From: Pseudoalteromonas sp. T1lg48
GTDB taxonomy: Bacteria; Pseudomonadota; Gammaproteobacteria; Enterobacterales; Alteromonadaceae
DNA: 64,000 bases
Direction: 5' to 3'
NCBI RefSeq assembly: GCF_002964785.1
Contig: NZ_PQCC01000018.1
Coordinates: forward strand, 682,001 to 746,000
Positions 10,173 to 19,864 of the stretch are shown piece after piece (positions within the stretch are counted from its first letter, which is position 1; every line of letters begins with the position of its first letter). The position numbers were made by a program, and so were the translations under genes. Under the pieces are notes generated by a model, which was not told the origin of the DNA, did no database searches, and saw nothing but the letters and a program-made list of their open reading frames with translations.

Positions 10173-10916
10173 CTATCCTTTTGCACTTTCGCAGATGCTG
10201 ATGAAGGCATCTTTTTTAAGACTGGCACCACCAATTAGGCCACCGTCTATATCTGCTTGTGCAAATAATTCACTACTGTTTTGTTCATTAACGCTGCCAC
10301 CGTAAAGGATAAGCAGTCGCTGTGCAATCTCGCTGTCTAACGAAGCAACTTTCGCACGAATAAATTGGTGTACTTGTTGGGCTTGTTCCGGCGTTGCGGT
10401 TTTACCCGTGCCTATGGCCCAAACCGGCTCGTATGCTATCACAGATTGAGATAACGCAGCCACACCTAATTTTTCAATCACCGCGTCGATTTGCGCGCTG
10501 ATCACTGATTCTGTTTCGTTTTGCTCGCGTTGCTGTTCGGTCTCGCCAACACAAAGAACAGGCGTTAAACCTTGTTGTTGTGCCATGGCGAACTTAGCGG
10601 CAACATCGTCATTGCTTTCACCAAAAATATGGCGGCGCTCAGAGTGACCCACTAAAGCAAAGCTTGCGCCTAGCTCTTTAGCCAGCGAGGCTTGAATCTC
10701 TCCGGTATAGGCACCGGATTCGTATTCAGAGACGGTTTGAACACCTGTCACTACGCCCTGTTGAGCGGCACTTGCTACCAGCAATGCAGGAACAAAAAGA
10801 GCCACATCAACATCTTGGTCGGCTACGGCTTTCAGCGCGGGGGCCATCTCATTAAGCAGCTCTAAAGAGCCATTTAACTTCCAATTTCCAGCCACTAGGG
10901 GCTTACGTGATGTCAT
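10173..10916 (-). CDS. tpiA: Triosephosphate isomerase
   Basis: This 247-residue TIM-barrel protein has the catalytic Lys in NWKLNG near residue 12, the His in LVGHSERR near 95 and the Glu in AYEPVWAIGTG near 166. It interconverts dihydroxyacetone phosphate and glyceraldehyde 3-phosphate in glycolysis. tpiA between glmM and secG is typical of Shewanella, Pseudomonas and relatives rather than of Enterobacteriaceae. Confidence 0.98.
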   Translation of the reverse strand: MTSRKPLVAGNWKLNGSLELLNEMAPALKAVADQDVDVALFVPALLVASAAQQGVVTGVQTVSEYESGAYTGEIQASLAKELGASFALVGHSERRHIFGESNDDVAAKFAMAQQQGLTPVLCVGETEQQREQNETESVISAQIDAVIEKLGVAALSQSVIAYEPVWAIGTGKTATPEQAQQVHQFIRAKVASLDSEIAQRLLILYGGSVNEQNSSELFAQADIDGGLIGGASLKKDAFISICESAKG

Positions 10917-10996
10917 GATTTACTCCATGTTCGAAAGCGGGCGAGATACTAACTCGACTCGCCCTAAGTTACAAGCAGTTATTTCTGCAGCGCTGC

Positions 10997-12337
10997 TTAA
11001 CTGCTCACACTTTCAACAACTTGCGCGATTTTACTGCTGTACTCAAGCACTTGACTTTGGTCTTCGGCTTCTACCATCACTCGCACAACGGGCTCGGTAC
11101 CGGATTTACGCAGTAACACTCGACCTTTGCCCGCGAGCAATGCCTCTGCTTCGCTAACCGCGGCCAAGACCTCGGCATTTTGCGTTGGGTCCGTGCCTGG
11201 CTGATAACGTACATTGATCATATTCATCGGGTACTTAACGAAGCCATTGCCAAGATCACGTAGGGTTTTTCTGCTGGTCACCATGGCGGCCAGCACCTGG
11301 AGGCTTGAAATAATGCCATCACCGGTGCTGATAAGGTCCAGGTTTAATACGTGACCTGAGCTTTCGCCGCCGATTTTCCAGCCTTTTTCTTTTAATAGAG
11401 CCATCACATAACGGTCGCCCACCTTGGAGCGCTCAAAGCCAATGCCTTTCTCTTTCAGGGCATTTTCTAAGCCCATATTCGACATTACGGTACCGACCAC
11501 TCCGCCGCCAAGCTCACCTTGCTCATGCAGGGCACAGGCGATGATGTAGACAATGTCGTCGCCGTCAAAGACCTGTCCTTGCTGGTCGACCATCATCACT
11601 CGATCGCCGTCACCATCGTAGGCAATCCCCACATCGGCTCCTTCTTCTACCACTTTGCGCTGCAAGGCGGCAACATCGGTGGCGCCGCACTTGGCGTTGA
11701 TGTTTAAGCCATTGGGTTCACAGGCAAACGGGATCACCTCGGCACCGAGCTCCTGCATGACCGCCGGGGCAATGTGATAGGTAGCACCGTTAGCACAGTC
11801 AAGCACGATTTTTAGACCTTCAAGGGAATGTCCTTGCGGGAATTGACTCTTACAGAACTCAATGTAACGGCCGTCGGCGCTGACCAGACGGCGCGCTTTA
11901 CCCAGCTTTTCGGAAGGCACACATTCCATGTCCTGATCCATCATGGCTTCGATTTCCAGCTCAACCGCGTCCGGCAGCTTCAAGCCTTCGCTGGAGAAGA
12001 ATTTAATGCCGTTATCATGGTAAGGGTTATGAGAGGCACTAATCACAATTCCGGCTTCGGCACGGAAGGTTTGTGTTAAATACGCCACCGCCGGTGTTGG
12101 CATAGGACCAAGTAAGACCACATCGATGCCCGCGGCTATAAGTCCGGCTTCCAACGAGGTTTCGAGCATATAACCGGAAATGCGCGTGTCTTTACCAATA
12201 ATGACCTTTTTAGTGCCAATTTTTGATAGCACCTTACCCGCGGCCCAGCCTAATTTTAGGGCAAACTCAGGAGTGATCGGGTATTGCCCAACCAGGCCAC
12301 GAACGCCGTCGGTGCCAAAATATTTTCTCTTACTCAT
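10997..12337 (-). CDS. glmM: Phosphoglucosamine mutase
   Basis: This 446-residue protein begins [14 protein letters not shown] and carries the active-site serine motif [16 protein letters not shown], the metal loop DGDGDRV and the sugar-binding motif GGESSGH. It makes glucosamine 1-phosphate for UDP-GlcNAc and so feeds peptidoglycan and LPS synthesis. The ATG at 12337 has AGGAG upstream. It follows folP by 19 nt, as in the E. coli folP-glmM pair. Confidence 0.97.
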   Translation of the reverse strand: MSKRKYFGTDGVRGLVGQYPITPEFALKLGWAAGKVLSKIGTKKVIIGKDTRISGYMLETSLEAGLIAAGIDVVLLGPMPTPAVAYLTQTFRAEAGIVISASHNPYHDNGIKFFSSEGLKLPDAVELEIEAMMDQDMECVPSEKLGKARRLVSADGRYIEFCKSQFPQGHSLEGLKIVLDCANGATYHIAPAVMQELGAEVIPFACEPNGLNINAKCGATDVAALQRKVVEEGADVGIAYDGDGDRVMMVDQQGQVFDGDDIVYIIACALHEQGELGGGVVGTVMSNMGLENALKEKGIGFERSKVGDRYVMALLKEKGWKIGGESSGHVLNLDLISTGDGIISSLQVLAAMVTSRKTLRDLGNGFVKYPMNMINVRYQPGTDPTQNAEVLAAVSEAEALLAGKGRVLLRKSGTEPVVRVMVEAEDQSQVLEYSSKIAQVVESVSS

Positions 12338-12356
12338 TCTTGTTACTCCTGTACTT

Positions 12357-13205
12357 TTATTCTTTCGGCTGCACATCTGTGGGCCGCAACATCGCCTCAT
12401 GCACTCGCAGCAGGTCGACGGTTTCTTGAACATCATGAACGCGCACTATGGCCGCGCCCTTTTGCATACAAATCAATGCCCCCGCCAGGCTGGCGCTGAG
12501 ACGTTGGTCTGCCGGTCGCCCTAACAATTGCCCAAACATGGATTTGCGAGAAAGCCCGGCTAATACCGGATAACCAAGCTGTTGCAACTGTTCCAGCTCG
12601 GCCAGTAATTGATAATTATGCTGCAGCGATTTACCAAAGCCGAAACCCGGATCGACAATAATATGCTCGGCTTTCATGCCCGCATCAATACAAGTTTGTG
12701 CGCGCGCAGCCAAATAAGCGCATACCTCGGCGGTCACATCTTTATAATCCGGTGCCTGCTGCATGGATCTCGGCTGTCCCTGCATATGCATCAGACATAC
12801 AGGCACATCCAAAGCCACCGCAGCCTGCAGCGCTCCCGGTTCTTGTAGCGCGCGGACATCATTAATAATATCGGCTCCGGCCTGAACCGCAGCTGTCATC
12901 ACAGCCGCTTTGCTGGTGTCGATGGAGATCACACAATCAGATTGCGCTCGTATCGCCTCAATGACCGGAATAACCCGTTCTAGTTCTTCTTGTTCGAGCA
13001 CATCCGCCGCCCCTGGACGGGTCGACTCACCGCCAATATCAATAATGGTGGCGCCCTGCTCCAACATGGCCAGTGCCTTTTTAATAGCGTTGTCTAGGTC
13101 ATTATGCTGGCCACCGTCAGAAAAGGAGTCTGGCGTGACGTTGAGGATCCCCATCACCTGAGGGGTGTTAAGGTCTAGGATACGACCTCGGGGTAAAGAT
13201 AACAT
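12357..13205 (-). CDS. folP: Dihydropteroate synthase
   Basis: This 282-residue TIM-barrel enzyme has the two family signatures [15 protein letters not shown] and [13 protein letters not shown], and the [12 protein letters not shown] motif that binds sulfonamides and p-aminobenzoate. It condenses p-aminobenzoate with dihydropterin pyrophosphate in folate synthesis. It sits between ftsH and glmM in the conserved order. Confidence 0.97.
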   Translation of the reverse strand: MLSLPRGRILDLNTPQVMGILNVTPDSFSDGGQHNDLDNAIKKALAMLEQGATIIDIGGESTRPGAADVLEQEELERVIPVIEAIRAQSDCVISIDTSKAAVMTAAVQAGADIINDVRALQEPGALQAAVALDVPVCLMHMQGQPRSMQQAPDYKDVTAEVCAYLAARAQTCIDAGMKAEHIIVDPGFGFGKSLQHNYQLLAELEQLQQLGYPVLAGLSRKSMFGQLLGRPADQRLSASLAGALICMQKGAAIVRVHDVQETVDLLRVHEAMLRPTDVQPKE

Positions 13206-13289
13206 GGTTACTCTTCCCTAAAATAAAAGGAACAGCCCCCTTGGAGCAAGAGCTAAATGGGTGCTGATTACAAGATGATCCAAAGAAGG

Positions 13290-13313
13290 AAAAGCCCCAA
13301 TGGTTTGGGGCTT
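13290..13313 (-). terminator. Terminator after ftsH
   Basis: A 9-bp stem (13292-13300 with 13305-13313, AAGCCCCAA/TTGGGGCTT) with loop tggt follows the ftsH stop codon on the minus strand. The T tract is short (TTTT), so folP may still be partly co-transcribed. Confidence 0.65.
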
Positions 13314-13320
13314 GAGTTTA

Positions 13321-15264
13321 TTACTTATCGTCTTCAGAGCTTGGGTTGTCATCCTGCGTGGACGAGGAGTCTTGCTCTGGCGCCGATTTTGCGGACTCAT
13401 CCGCTACCGGCTTAGCCTTGGCAGCCTTTTGGTCATGGGCATCGCTCGGTGGACGAACTTCACGGCGAGCCATTAGGTCATCGATTTGTTTCGCATCTAT
13501 GGTCTCGTACTTCATCAGTGCGTCTTTCATTGAATGCAGAATATCGATGTTGTCGCGCAGGATCTGCTCGGCACGTTGATAGTTACGATCTGAGAGCTGG
13601 CGCACCTCGCTGTCGATGGCCTTGGCGGTCTCATCCGACATATGCATGCTGCGCGAACCGCCACGACCCATAAAGACCTCGCCTTCTTCTTCAGCATAAA
13701 GAAGTGGACCCATCTTGGCACTTAAGCCCCACTGAGTCACCATCTTACGGGCGATTTCCGTGGCGCGTTCGATATCATTGCTGGCACCGGTTGTTACCTT
13801 GTCATCACCGTAAATAATGGCTTCGGCAATACGACCACCATACAGGCTTGAGATCATCGACTCCAGATGCTCCTTAGAGTGGCTCACGCGGTCTTGCTCC
13901 GGCAAGTACATGGTGACACCCAGGGCGCGGCCACGCGGGATAATAGACACCTTATAAACAGGGTCGTGCTCCGGCACAATGCGACCAACGATGGCGTGAC
14001 CCGCTTCGTGGTAGGCGGTCATCTCTTTTTCTTCTTCCGACATCACCATGGACTTGCGCTCTGCACCCATCATGATCTTGTCTTTCGCGGCGTCGAATTC
14101 GGCCATGCTCACCACGCGCTTGTTACCACGGGCGGCAAATAAGGCGGCCTCGTTTACCAGGTTGGCCAAATCGGCGCCTGAGAAGCCTGGGGTACCACGG
14201 GCAATCACGGATGCTTCAACATCGTCTGCCAAAGGTACCTTACGCATATGCACTTTAAGAATTTGCTCACGACCGCGAATATCCGGTAGACCAACAACTA
14301 CTTGACGATCGAAACGACCCGGACGCAGTAGCGCAGGATCCAATACGTCAGGGCGGTTTGTGGCAGCGATAACGATAATGCCTTCATTGCCTTCAAAGCC
14401 GTCCATCTCAACCAGCATCTGGTTAAGCGTTTGCTCACGCTCGTCGTGACCACCACCCATGCCGGCGCCACGCTGACGACCTACGGCATCGATTTCATCG
14501 ATAAAGATGATACAAGGTGCGGCTTTTTTCGCTTGCTCGAACATGTCACGTACACGCGATGCACCCACACCAACAAACATTTCTACGAAATCAGAACCAG
14601 AGATGGTGAAAAACGGTACTTTCGCTTCACCGGCCACGGCCTTGGCCAATAGCGTCTTACCTGTACCCGGAGGGCCCACCATCAGCACGCCCTTAGGAAT
14701 GCTACCGCCTAGCTTTTGGAATTTGGATGGGTCACGTAAGAAGTCAACCAGCTCGGTAACATCTTCCTTGGCTTCATCACAACCCGCCACATCGGCAAAG
14801 GTGGTTTTAACCTGATCTTCGCTCATTAAGCGGGCTTTACTCTTACCAAAGGACATAGCGCCTTTGCCACCGCCGCCTTGCATCTGGCGCATGAAGAAGA
14901 TCCATACACCAATCAACAACAGCATTGGGAACCAAGAAATGAAAATGCTGGCTAACAGGGACTGCTCTTCAGGTTGAACACCCTTAGTGTTGACGTCGTT
15001 TTTCAACAAGTCATTCATCAGGTCTTCGTCATACATTGGCATGGTGGTTTGAAACCGCTCGCCGCTGGTTTTGGTGCCGGTAATAGCGCCGGTGCCGCGA
15101 TCGATAACGACTTCACGTACAGCACCATTGCGTACATCCTTTACAAATTGGGTGTAACTCGTCTGCCTGTCTATGTTTTCCGAGCCGTTAAAGCTCTGAA
15201 AAACAGACATTAAAACCACGGCAATAACCAGCCAGAGTATTAAATTCTTTGCCATATCACTCAA
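13321..15264 (-). CDS. ftsH: ATP-dependent zinc metalloprotease FtsH
   Basis: This 647-residue protein has two membrane helices (about 5-25 and 100-122) around a small periplasmic domain, then an AAA module ([24 protein letters not shown], the SRH region around RPGRFDRQ) and the zinc protease motif HEAGH. It degrades membrane proteins and LpxC. GAGG is well placed for a TTG start at 15264 (MSDMAKN); the ATG three codons later (15255) is the alternative. The acidic serine-rich tail after about 605 is poorly conserved. Confidence 0.97.
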   Translation of the reverse strand: MSDMAKNLILWLVIAVVLMSVFQSFNGSENIDRQTSYTQFVKDVRNGAVREVVIDRGTGAITGTKTSGERFQTTMPMYDEDLMNDLLKNDVNTKGVQPEEQSLLASIFISWFPMLLLIGVWIFFMRQMQGGGGKGAMSFGKSKARLMSEDQVKTTFADVAGCDEAKEDVTELVDFLRDPSKFQKLGGSIPKGVLMVGPPGTGKTLLAKAVAGEAKVPFFTISGSDFVEMFVGVGASRVRDMFEQAKKAAPCIIFIDEIDAVGRQRGAGMGGGHDEREQTLNQMLVEMDGFEGNEGIIVIAATNRPDVLDPALLRPGRFDRQVVVGLPDIRGREQILKVHMRKVPLADDVEASVIARGTPGFSGADLANLVNEAALFAARGNKRVVSMAEFDAAKDKIMMGAERKSMVMSEEEKEMTAYHEAGHAIVGRIVPEHDPVYKVSIIPRGRALGVTMYLPEQDRVSHSKEHLESMISSLYGGRIAEAIIYGDDKVTTGASNDIERATEIARKMVTQWGLSAKMGPLLYAEEEGEVFMGRGGSRSMHMSDETAKAIDSEVRQLSDRNYQRAEQILRDNIDILHSMKDALMKYETIDAKQIDDLMARREVRPPSDAHDQKAAKAKPVADESAKSAPEQDSSSTQDDNPSSEDDK

Positions 15265-15319
15265 GGTGTTAACCTCTTGTATCTAAATTAATTAAGTTCA
15301 ACTTTTCCCGACAACTGTA

Positions 15320-15949
15320 CTACAGTTTGTAGCCCGTCGCTACTATATATACCTCGCGAGAGCGCGGTCTCGACGCATCGGGCTTGCGGATTTTTACGGT
15401 TCGGAAACTCTCGCGTACGTCCTTAACGAACTGATCAAAACCTTCCCCCTGGAATACTTTGACCGCAAAAGCGCCGTTTTTCTTCAACACCTGGTGACAC
15501 ATATCTAGGGCCAGTTCAACTAAATACATGCTTCCGGCCTGATCGGTACTCATATTGCCGCTCATGTTCGGTGCCATATCGGAAAATACCACATCGACAT
15601 TTTTACCATCGATACGATCTAACAAGGCATTGAGTACCGCTTCTTCGCGGAAATCGCCCTGAAGGAAGTCAACACCGGCCAGCGAGTCCATGGGCAGAAT
15701 ATCACAGGCAATTACCTGGCCATTGTCGCCAACCTGCTGTGCCAGGTACTGGGACCAGCTGCCGGGTGCAGCCCCCAGGTCAACCACCGCCATGCCGGGT
15801 TTGAGTAGTTTATCTTTTTGCTGAATCTCTTCGAGTTTGAACACCGCTCGCGAGCGCCACCCCTGTTTCTGCGCCTCATGAACATAATGATCATCAAAAT
15901 GTTCCTTTAGCCAGCGCTTCGAGCTCGCCGAGTGCTTTTTATTCGCCAT
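15320..15949 (-). CDS. rlmE: 23S rRNA (uridine-2'-O)-methyltransferase RlmE
   Basis: This 209-residue RrmJ/FtsJ-family enzyme has the SAM-binding motif [15 protein letters not shown] and the catalytic K-D-K-E set (including DMAPN and [10 protein letters not shown]). It methylates U2552 in the 23S A loop late in 50S assembly. It is upstream of ftsH and divergent from yhbY, exactly as in E. coli. Confidence 0.97.
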   Translation of the reverse strand: MANKKHSASSKRWLKEHFDDHYVHEAQKQGWRSRAVFKLEEIQQKDKLLKPGMAVVDLGAAPGSWSQYLAQQVGDNGQVIACDILPMDSLAGVDFLQGDFREEAVLNALLDRIDGKNVDVVFSDMAPNMSGNMSTDQAGSMYLVELALDMCHQVLKKNGAFAVKVFQGEGFDQFVKDVRESFRTVKIRKPDASRPRSREVYIVATGYKL

Positions 15950-16039
15950 AAATTAACACGTAACTTAAATAGTAATATCTGCTAGATGGCGTTAGAATAC
16001 CCGTAATTCAAGCTCGAATCAGCAAAATTTATAAAATCT

Positions 16040-16336
16040 ATGAAACTATCCAATAAACAAAAGCAGTATCTTAAATCCCTTGCGCACCCACTGAAACCTG
16101 TGGTTTTACTGGGAGCCAATGGTCTAACCGAGGGCGTTATCGCCGAAATAGACAGTGCTTTGGATATTCACGAGTTGATCAAAGTGAAGGTGCCCACCAC
16201 AGATCGTGAAACAAAGGCCCTGATTTTTGACGCCATCGTACGCGAAACCGGCGCCCACAAGGTACAAAGCATCGGTCATATCATTGCCCTGTATCGCCAA
16301 AGCGAAGATCGTAAGATCCAATTGCCACGCAATTAA
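16040..16336 (+). CDS. yhbY: Ribosome assembly RNA-binding protein YhbY
   Basis: This 98-residue protein is a single CRM domain, with KQKQYLKSLAHPLKPVVLLGANGLT and the later motif HKVQSIGHIIALYRQS. YhbY associates with pre-50S particles. It is divergent from rlmE, the common arrangement, and ends at a strong bidirectional terminator. Confidence 0.93.
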   Translation: MKLSNKQKQYLKSLAHPLKPVVLLGANGLTEGVIAEIDSALDIHELIKVKVPTTDRETKALIFDAIVRETGAHKVQSIGHIIALYRQSEDRKIQLPRN

Positions 16337-16364
16337 TCACCTCGCGTGCTATTTCCTCGCATGC

Positions 16365-16395
16365 AAAAAAAGGTCAGCAACTGCTGACCTTTTTT
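16365..16395. terminator. Bidirectional terminator between yhbY and the serine hydrolase gene
   Basis: An almost perfect inverted repeat (AAAAAAGGTCAGCA/TGCTGACCTTTTTT) provides a T run in either direction between two convergent genes. Confidence 0.9.
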
Positions 16396-16420
16396 GTTTT
16401 TAACCCCATCCACAGCCTCG

Positions 16421-17572
16421 CTAAGCAACACGAGGCAAAGACAAAAGCTGGTCAATAAACTGCGTGGTGAGTTCATTAATCAACCCCGTCTCGGCATTGA
16501 TCAACAGGCTAAAGCCGACATTGAGTCGTGGGATCACCACGATATCGGTTCTGTAACCCTGTACCCAGCCGCTGTGATAATAAATTGTTTCATTGTCATA
16601 TTGGTAAATACGCCAACCCAAGCCGTAATAGGCTTCATTAACATGCTCTCCCCACACTCGACGACGACGCTCCTTCGAGGTCAAGGTGTAAGGCTGCACC
16701 TGAGTTTGCAGCGCCGCAGGCGGTAACACACTGGGGTACATGCCCAACTGGGCCTTTAGCCATTGCACCATATCTGCGGCACTGGCATTTACGCCCGCCG
16801 CCGGCAGTACCTTGTAATAGTTTTTCTTTAAACGCGCAGTATGCCAACGTTTGCGCCCACGCACATGGGGATAAGCATAGTTTTCATCGGCTATCATGCC
16901 TTCATAACCTAAGCTGGCGTGACGCATGCGCAGCGGCTGGAAAATATCTTCCCGAACCCAGGTTTCGTAATCTTTGCCACTGGCGCGTTCAATCACATCG
17001 CCAACCAAAGAAAACATCACATTTTGATAGCCATAGCACTCCCCTGGTTCACACACGGGTTCAACTTTAAGCAGCTTTTCAACAATATCCGGATAGGACA
17101 TGCGCGATTCTACAAGGTTGTCGTAGGCATTGGGTACCAGACCACTGGAGTGGCTCAGTAAGTGGGACACCTTAAGAGTATTTTTATAATCCGTGCCGCG
17201 CAGTTCGGGAATGTATTGATAGACCGGGGCATCAAGCTCTATGACCCCTTGCTCGGCCAACTTGGCGGCCAGTGATCCGGCAAAGGTCTTCGACACCGAG
17301 GCGAGACGAAAGCGCGTATTTACATCGACTTGACGCCCTCTTCTTATTTTTGTTTTACCAAAGCCCAAGGCAATGGAGGGATAATCCGGGTGCACTATTG
17401 ACAAGGCTGCTCCAGGCACGCGCTTTTGCTTAAGCTGGCGCTCTAAATCGGCGACATAAGAGTCGACGAAACCATGCCATTGGCGCGCATCGCTGCCTAT
17501 GGATGCACCATAAGCCGGTACTAAGCTACTGAGGAAAAAACAGAAAAATGCGACTAAACTCTTGGTTTTCAT
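16421..17572 (-). CDS. Secreted serine hydrolase of the beta-lactamase class C / penicillin-binding fold
   Basis: This 383-residue protein has a signal peptide (residues 1-22), then the three fold motifs in order: SxxK at S92-V-S-K95, YxN at Y182-Q-N184 and a late HSG triad in YYHSGWVQGYRT. This family includes AmpC, the peptidase AmpH and esterases such as EstB, so the substrate cannot be told from motifs. It should be periplasmic or extracellular. The HSG in place of KTG argues for a peptidase or esterase rather than a classic AmpC. It stands alone between yhbY and a divergent lipoprotein gene. Confidence 0.88.
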   Translation of the reverse strand: MKTKSLVAFFCFFLSSLVPAYGASIGSDARQWHGFVDSYVADLERQLKQKRVPGAALSIVHPDYPSIALGFGKTKIRRGRQVDVNTRFRLASVSKTFAGSLAAKLAEQGVIELDAPVYQYIPELRGTDYKNTLKVSHLLSHSSGLVPNAYDNLVESRMSYPDIVEKLLKVEPVCEPGECYGYQNVMFSLVGDVIERASGKDYETWVREDIFQPLRMRHASLGYEGMIADENYAYPHVRGRKRWHTARLKKNYYKVLPAAGVNASAADMVQWLKAQLGMYPSVLPPAALQTQVQPYTLTSKERRRRVWGEHVNEAYYGLGWRIYQYDNETIYYHSGWVQGYRTDIVVIPRLNVGFSLLINAETGLINELTTQFIDQLLSLPRVA

Positions 17573-17715
17573 TATTGTTGTTTTAGTAATAACAATTCAG
17601 ATTGGGGAAATATTATCATGAACTTTGGGTTAAACTCACGTACAATGCTGTGCGGGTAACCCCGGATATGGGCGCCCAGGCGCAGCGATAAAGGAAACTA
17701 AGAGTTATAAACAGT

Positions 17716-18543
17716 ATGATGAAGAATTCTTTAGCACTGGGAATGCTTGGCTCAGCAATCCTGATCAGCGGGTGTAGCAGCTTCCAAACCACTTCTGTCC
17801 AACAGGCGCAAAGGGTTGCTATGCCGGTAAAGCCGAGTCTCAGTGAGCGTACCTATGTCCTCGAATACCAGGTTGACCACCAACAGCCACGGGTAAAGTC
17901 GGTGCAGCTTCCTGCTCACCCGGTTAAGCGTGGGCAAAGCGTGGTAATCGAAAGCGAGCAAGTGGCATTGACAGACCGACTGCGAAATCGTCTGGTGGCC
18001 ATTTTCAACGATAAGTCGCTTACGGTGATCAGTGACGCCAAACAAGCTGACTATATTCTTAGCATCAATCAACTGGATATCAGTGAGGCCGACGAGGTCG
18101 ACTATCGCCTGAGTAACAGCCATATTTTGGGCGATGAGCGCCTTATCGAAGAGTTTGCACTGCGCCAGTGCAGTAACATCTCCGGCTCGGTGAGCATGAA
18201 GCTATTTCATCGTGACTCCAAGGACGTGGTGTGGTTTGCAAAATCCTCCCTGGATACCGCCAGTTTTCAACGCAACCCCTTACGCTATCAGCTGACCATC
18301 ACGGATTACATAGATAATCTGCAACAGGTTCAAGAGTTTGTACAAACACATAACTCTCCGGATGCCCTCGCCAAGCGTGGCGAAAAGCCGGCCCCTAAAG
18401 CGCCTCAGTATCAGGTTTTAAGCAAAACCTCGGCGCTGGAAAAAGTCTCCGGTGCCTGCAATGACACCGAGGTCAGTGCCTTGGTGCCGGATCTGCACTA
18501 TTACCTGAGCGGTATTTTGCTGGAGAAGATCAACATCAACTGA
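17716..18543 (+). CDS. Unknown lipoprotein
   Basis: This 275-residue protein has a signal peptide ending in a lipobox (LISGCSS, Cys 20), so it should be anchored to a membrane facing the periplasm. The body is mixed alpha/beta, with a segment near residues 85-125 that looks like a small nucleotide-free alpha/beta unit (LRNRLVAIFNDKSLTVISDA, then ADYILSINQLDIS). It is followed by a proline/lysine linker near 220-230. Two further cysteines (about 155 and 256) could form a disulfide. I do not recognise the family. A strong hairpin follows the stop codon. Confidence 0.8.
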   Translation: MMKNSLALGMLGSAILISGCSSFQTTSVQQAQRVAMPVKPSLSERTYVLEYQVDHQQPRVKSVQLPAHPVKRGQSVVIESEQVALTDRLRNRLVAIFNDKSLTVISDAKQADYILSINQLDISEADEVDYRLSNSHILGDERLIEEFALRQCSNISGSVSMKLFHRDSKDVVWFAKSSLDTASFQRNPLRYQLTITDYIDNLQQVQEFVQTHNSPDALAKRGEKPAPKAPQYQVLSKTSALEKVSGACNDTEVSALVPDLHYYLSGILLEKININ

Positions 18544-18549
18544 TCGCTA

Positions 18550-18575
18550 GGGCTTGTCGATACGTCGACAAGCCC
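18550..18575 (+). other. Perfect 11-bp hairpin with UACG tetraloop after the lipoprotein gene
   Basis: GGGCTTGTCGA (18550-18560) pairs perfectly with TCGACAAGCCC (18565-18575) around a TACG loop, a very stable UNCG-type tetraloop. No T run follows, so it may protect the 3' end of the mRNA or act with Rho rather than terminate intrinsically. Confidence 0.65.
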
Positions 18576-18578
18576 ACC

Positions 18579-18622
18579 TACAATTTCTTACAGTTTTCAG
18601 CGCACGCCCAGCATATTATAAA
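18579..18622 (+). promoter_or_regulatory. Predicted promoter and RstA-like box of sensory module 1
   Basis: TTTTCA (18594-18599) and TATAAA (18617-18622) are 17 bp apart, just upstream of the OmpV-like gene. Immediately before the -35 is TACAATTTCTTACA (18579-18592), which resembles the RstA box recalled as TACATNTNGTTACA. The response regulator two genes downstream is RstA-like, so autoregulation is plausible but unproven. Confidence 0.45.
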
Positions 18623-18639
18623 ATAAAAAGCCTGAAGCC

Positions 18640-19476
18640 ATGCCAATCCGTACCCTAGTTGTTTTGCTATTCTTGCTCGTTAGTCAGCAAAGTCTGGCCA
18701 CCAATCGTTATTATTCCGACAACCGCTTGGAACCCCAACCAGGCTTTAATTGGGATTGGAGCATAGGCGCTGGCTACTATATTGAAGACTCCTATCTGGT
18801 TGGTCTCGACTCTTATGACGACGGCCTTGAGCCGGATCTAAACCTGGTTATCAGCTACAACAACTTCTATCTGGATATCGACCACAGTCAATTGAGTGGC
18901 GGCCTGGTCATAGGTTACTCACTGATCGATAAATTTGATTGGGGTTTGGATCTTGTCGGCACCAATGTGCAATCGGGATTCGATGAAACCGGCTTGAAAA
19001 TCTATGACCGCGATGTGGTGGACGAGCTCGCCGGTATCGACCGCCGCCACTACGATTTCGATGTTGGGCTGCGGCTATCGCGGCGTAATCACGACACTCA
19101 GTTGTCGTTTGAGTTGATGCATGATGTCACCGGCACCCATAATTCATGGATTTTTACCAGTTTCCTAACGCGTATCAGCCAATACCGGAACTGGGAGCTG
19201 CGCACCGGACTCGGTCTTAACTATTATGGCGGCGATTTTACCGATTATTACTTTGGCATAGACGCTCATGAAGCCACCCCTGAGCGACCGATTTACCGTG
19301 CTCATGCATCTCAGTCGGTGGTGCTGGAGTTGCACGCCGAGCACCCGATCTCGCAAAACTGGGTGTTTTTAGCGGGCTGGTTATCGACTTGGTTTTCCTC
19401 AGAGATCAGCGACAGCCCGATAATTTCTCAAGAATATCAGCACAAGGCCAAGGTAGGCATACGCTATGTTTTTTAG
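18640..19476 (+). CDS. MipA/OmpV-family outer-membrane protein (sensory module 1)
   Basis: This 278-residue protein has a signal peptide (residues 1-20) and alternating amphipathic strands. The MipA/OmpV-type motif YYFGIDAHEATPERPIYRA lies near residues 204-222, and the protein ends with the outer-membrane barrel signature aromatic residue (GIRYVF). It should be a small beta-barrel. It is the first of four tightly packed genes: its 3' end overlaps the DUF3019-like gene by 11 nt, followed by a response regulator and kinase. The same set occurs again at 38.5-41.6 kb. In Vibrio cholerae, ompV neighbours the VprAB/CarRS two-component genes that respond to antimicrobial peptides and calcium. Confidence 0.8.
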   Translation: MPIRTLVVLLFLLVSQQSLATNRYYSDNRLEPQPGFNWDWSIGAGYYIEDSYLVGLDSYDDGLEPDLNLVISYNNFYLDIDHSQLSGGLVIGYSLIDKFDWGLDLVGTNVQSGFDETGLKIYDRDVVDELAGIDRRHYDFDVGLRLSRRNHDTQLSFELMHDVTGTHNSWIFTSFLTRISQYRNWELRTGLGLNYYGGDFTDYYFGIDAHEATPERPIYRAHASQSVVLELHAEHPISQNWVFLAGWLSTWFSSEISDSPIISQEYQHKAKVGIRYVF

Positions 19477-19864
19477 ACTCTGTGCCAGCCTTAGTTTAAT
19501 GCTTGCCGCGCCGAGCTGGGCGGCTGAGAACCAGGACGATACAACCCAGGGCCCGGCGCTTTTAAGTACCCCAAACACCTGTGTGGCACTGCGCCAAGGG
19601 CGCACCTGTTATTCGGATATCACCTTGAACTGGCAGGTGAGCGACGAGGAGCGCTACTGTATCCGTCAAAGCCAGGCCACTCAGGTACTTCACTGCTGGC
19701 AACAGCAGCAACAAGGTGAACTGGTATTGGAATTTGCCAGCGCCACGGCACAAGGTTTTGAATTATTTCATGTCACCACGGGAAAAGTACTTGCCAGCAC
19801 CGAAGTACGGGTGCAGTGGGTGTATACCAGTGGCCAGAAAAAACGGCGATGGAGGTTATTTTAA
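19466..19864 (+). CDS. DUF3019-like small periplasmic protein (sensory module 1)
   Basis: This 132-residue protein has a signal peptide (residues 1-19) and a compact predicted beta domain. Four cysteines are spaced C-x8-C-x16-C-x11-C, the last followed by Trp, suggesting two disulfides. It ends in a strongly basic-aromatic tail, KKRRWRLF. The paralogue at 40434-40814 has C-x8-C-x16-C-x9-C-W and a similar tail. It overlaps the upstream barrel gene by 11 nt and the downstream response regulator by one base (TAATG), so the genes are likely translationally coupled. The DUF3019 name is from memory of the family; no function is known to me. It could modulate kinase sensing. Confidence 0.75.
   Translation: MFFRLCASLSLMLAAPSWAAENQDDTTQGPALLSTPNTCVALRQGRTCYSDITLNWQVSDEERYCIRQSQATQVLHCWQQQQQGELVLEFASATAQGFELFHVTTGKVLASTEVRVQWVYTSGQKKRRWRLF

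Noticed and set aside
13218..13400. 60-codon open frame spanning the ftsH 3' end and terminator
   Set aside because: It overlaps the ftsH C-terminal coding region in another frame and crosses the terminator, with no ribosome-binding site.
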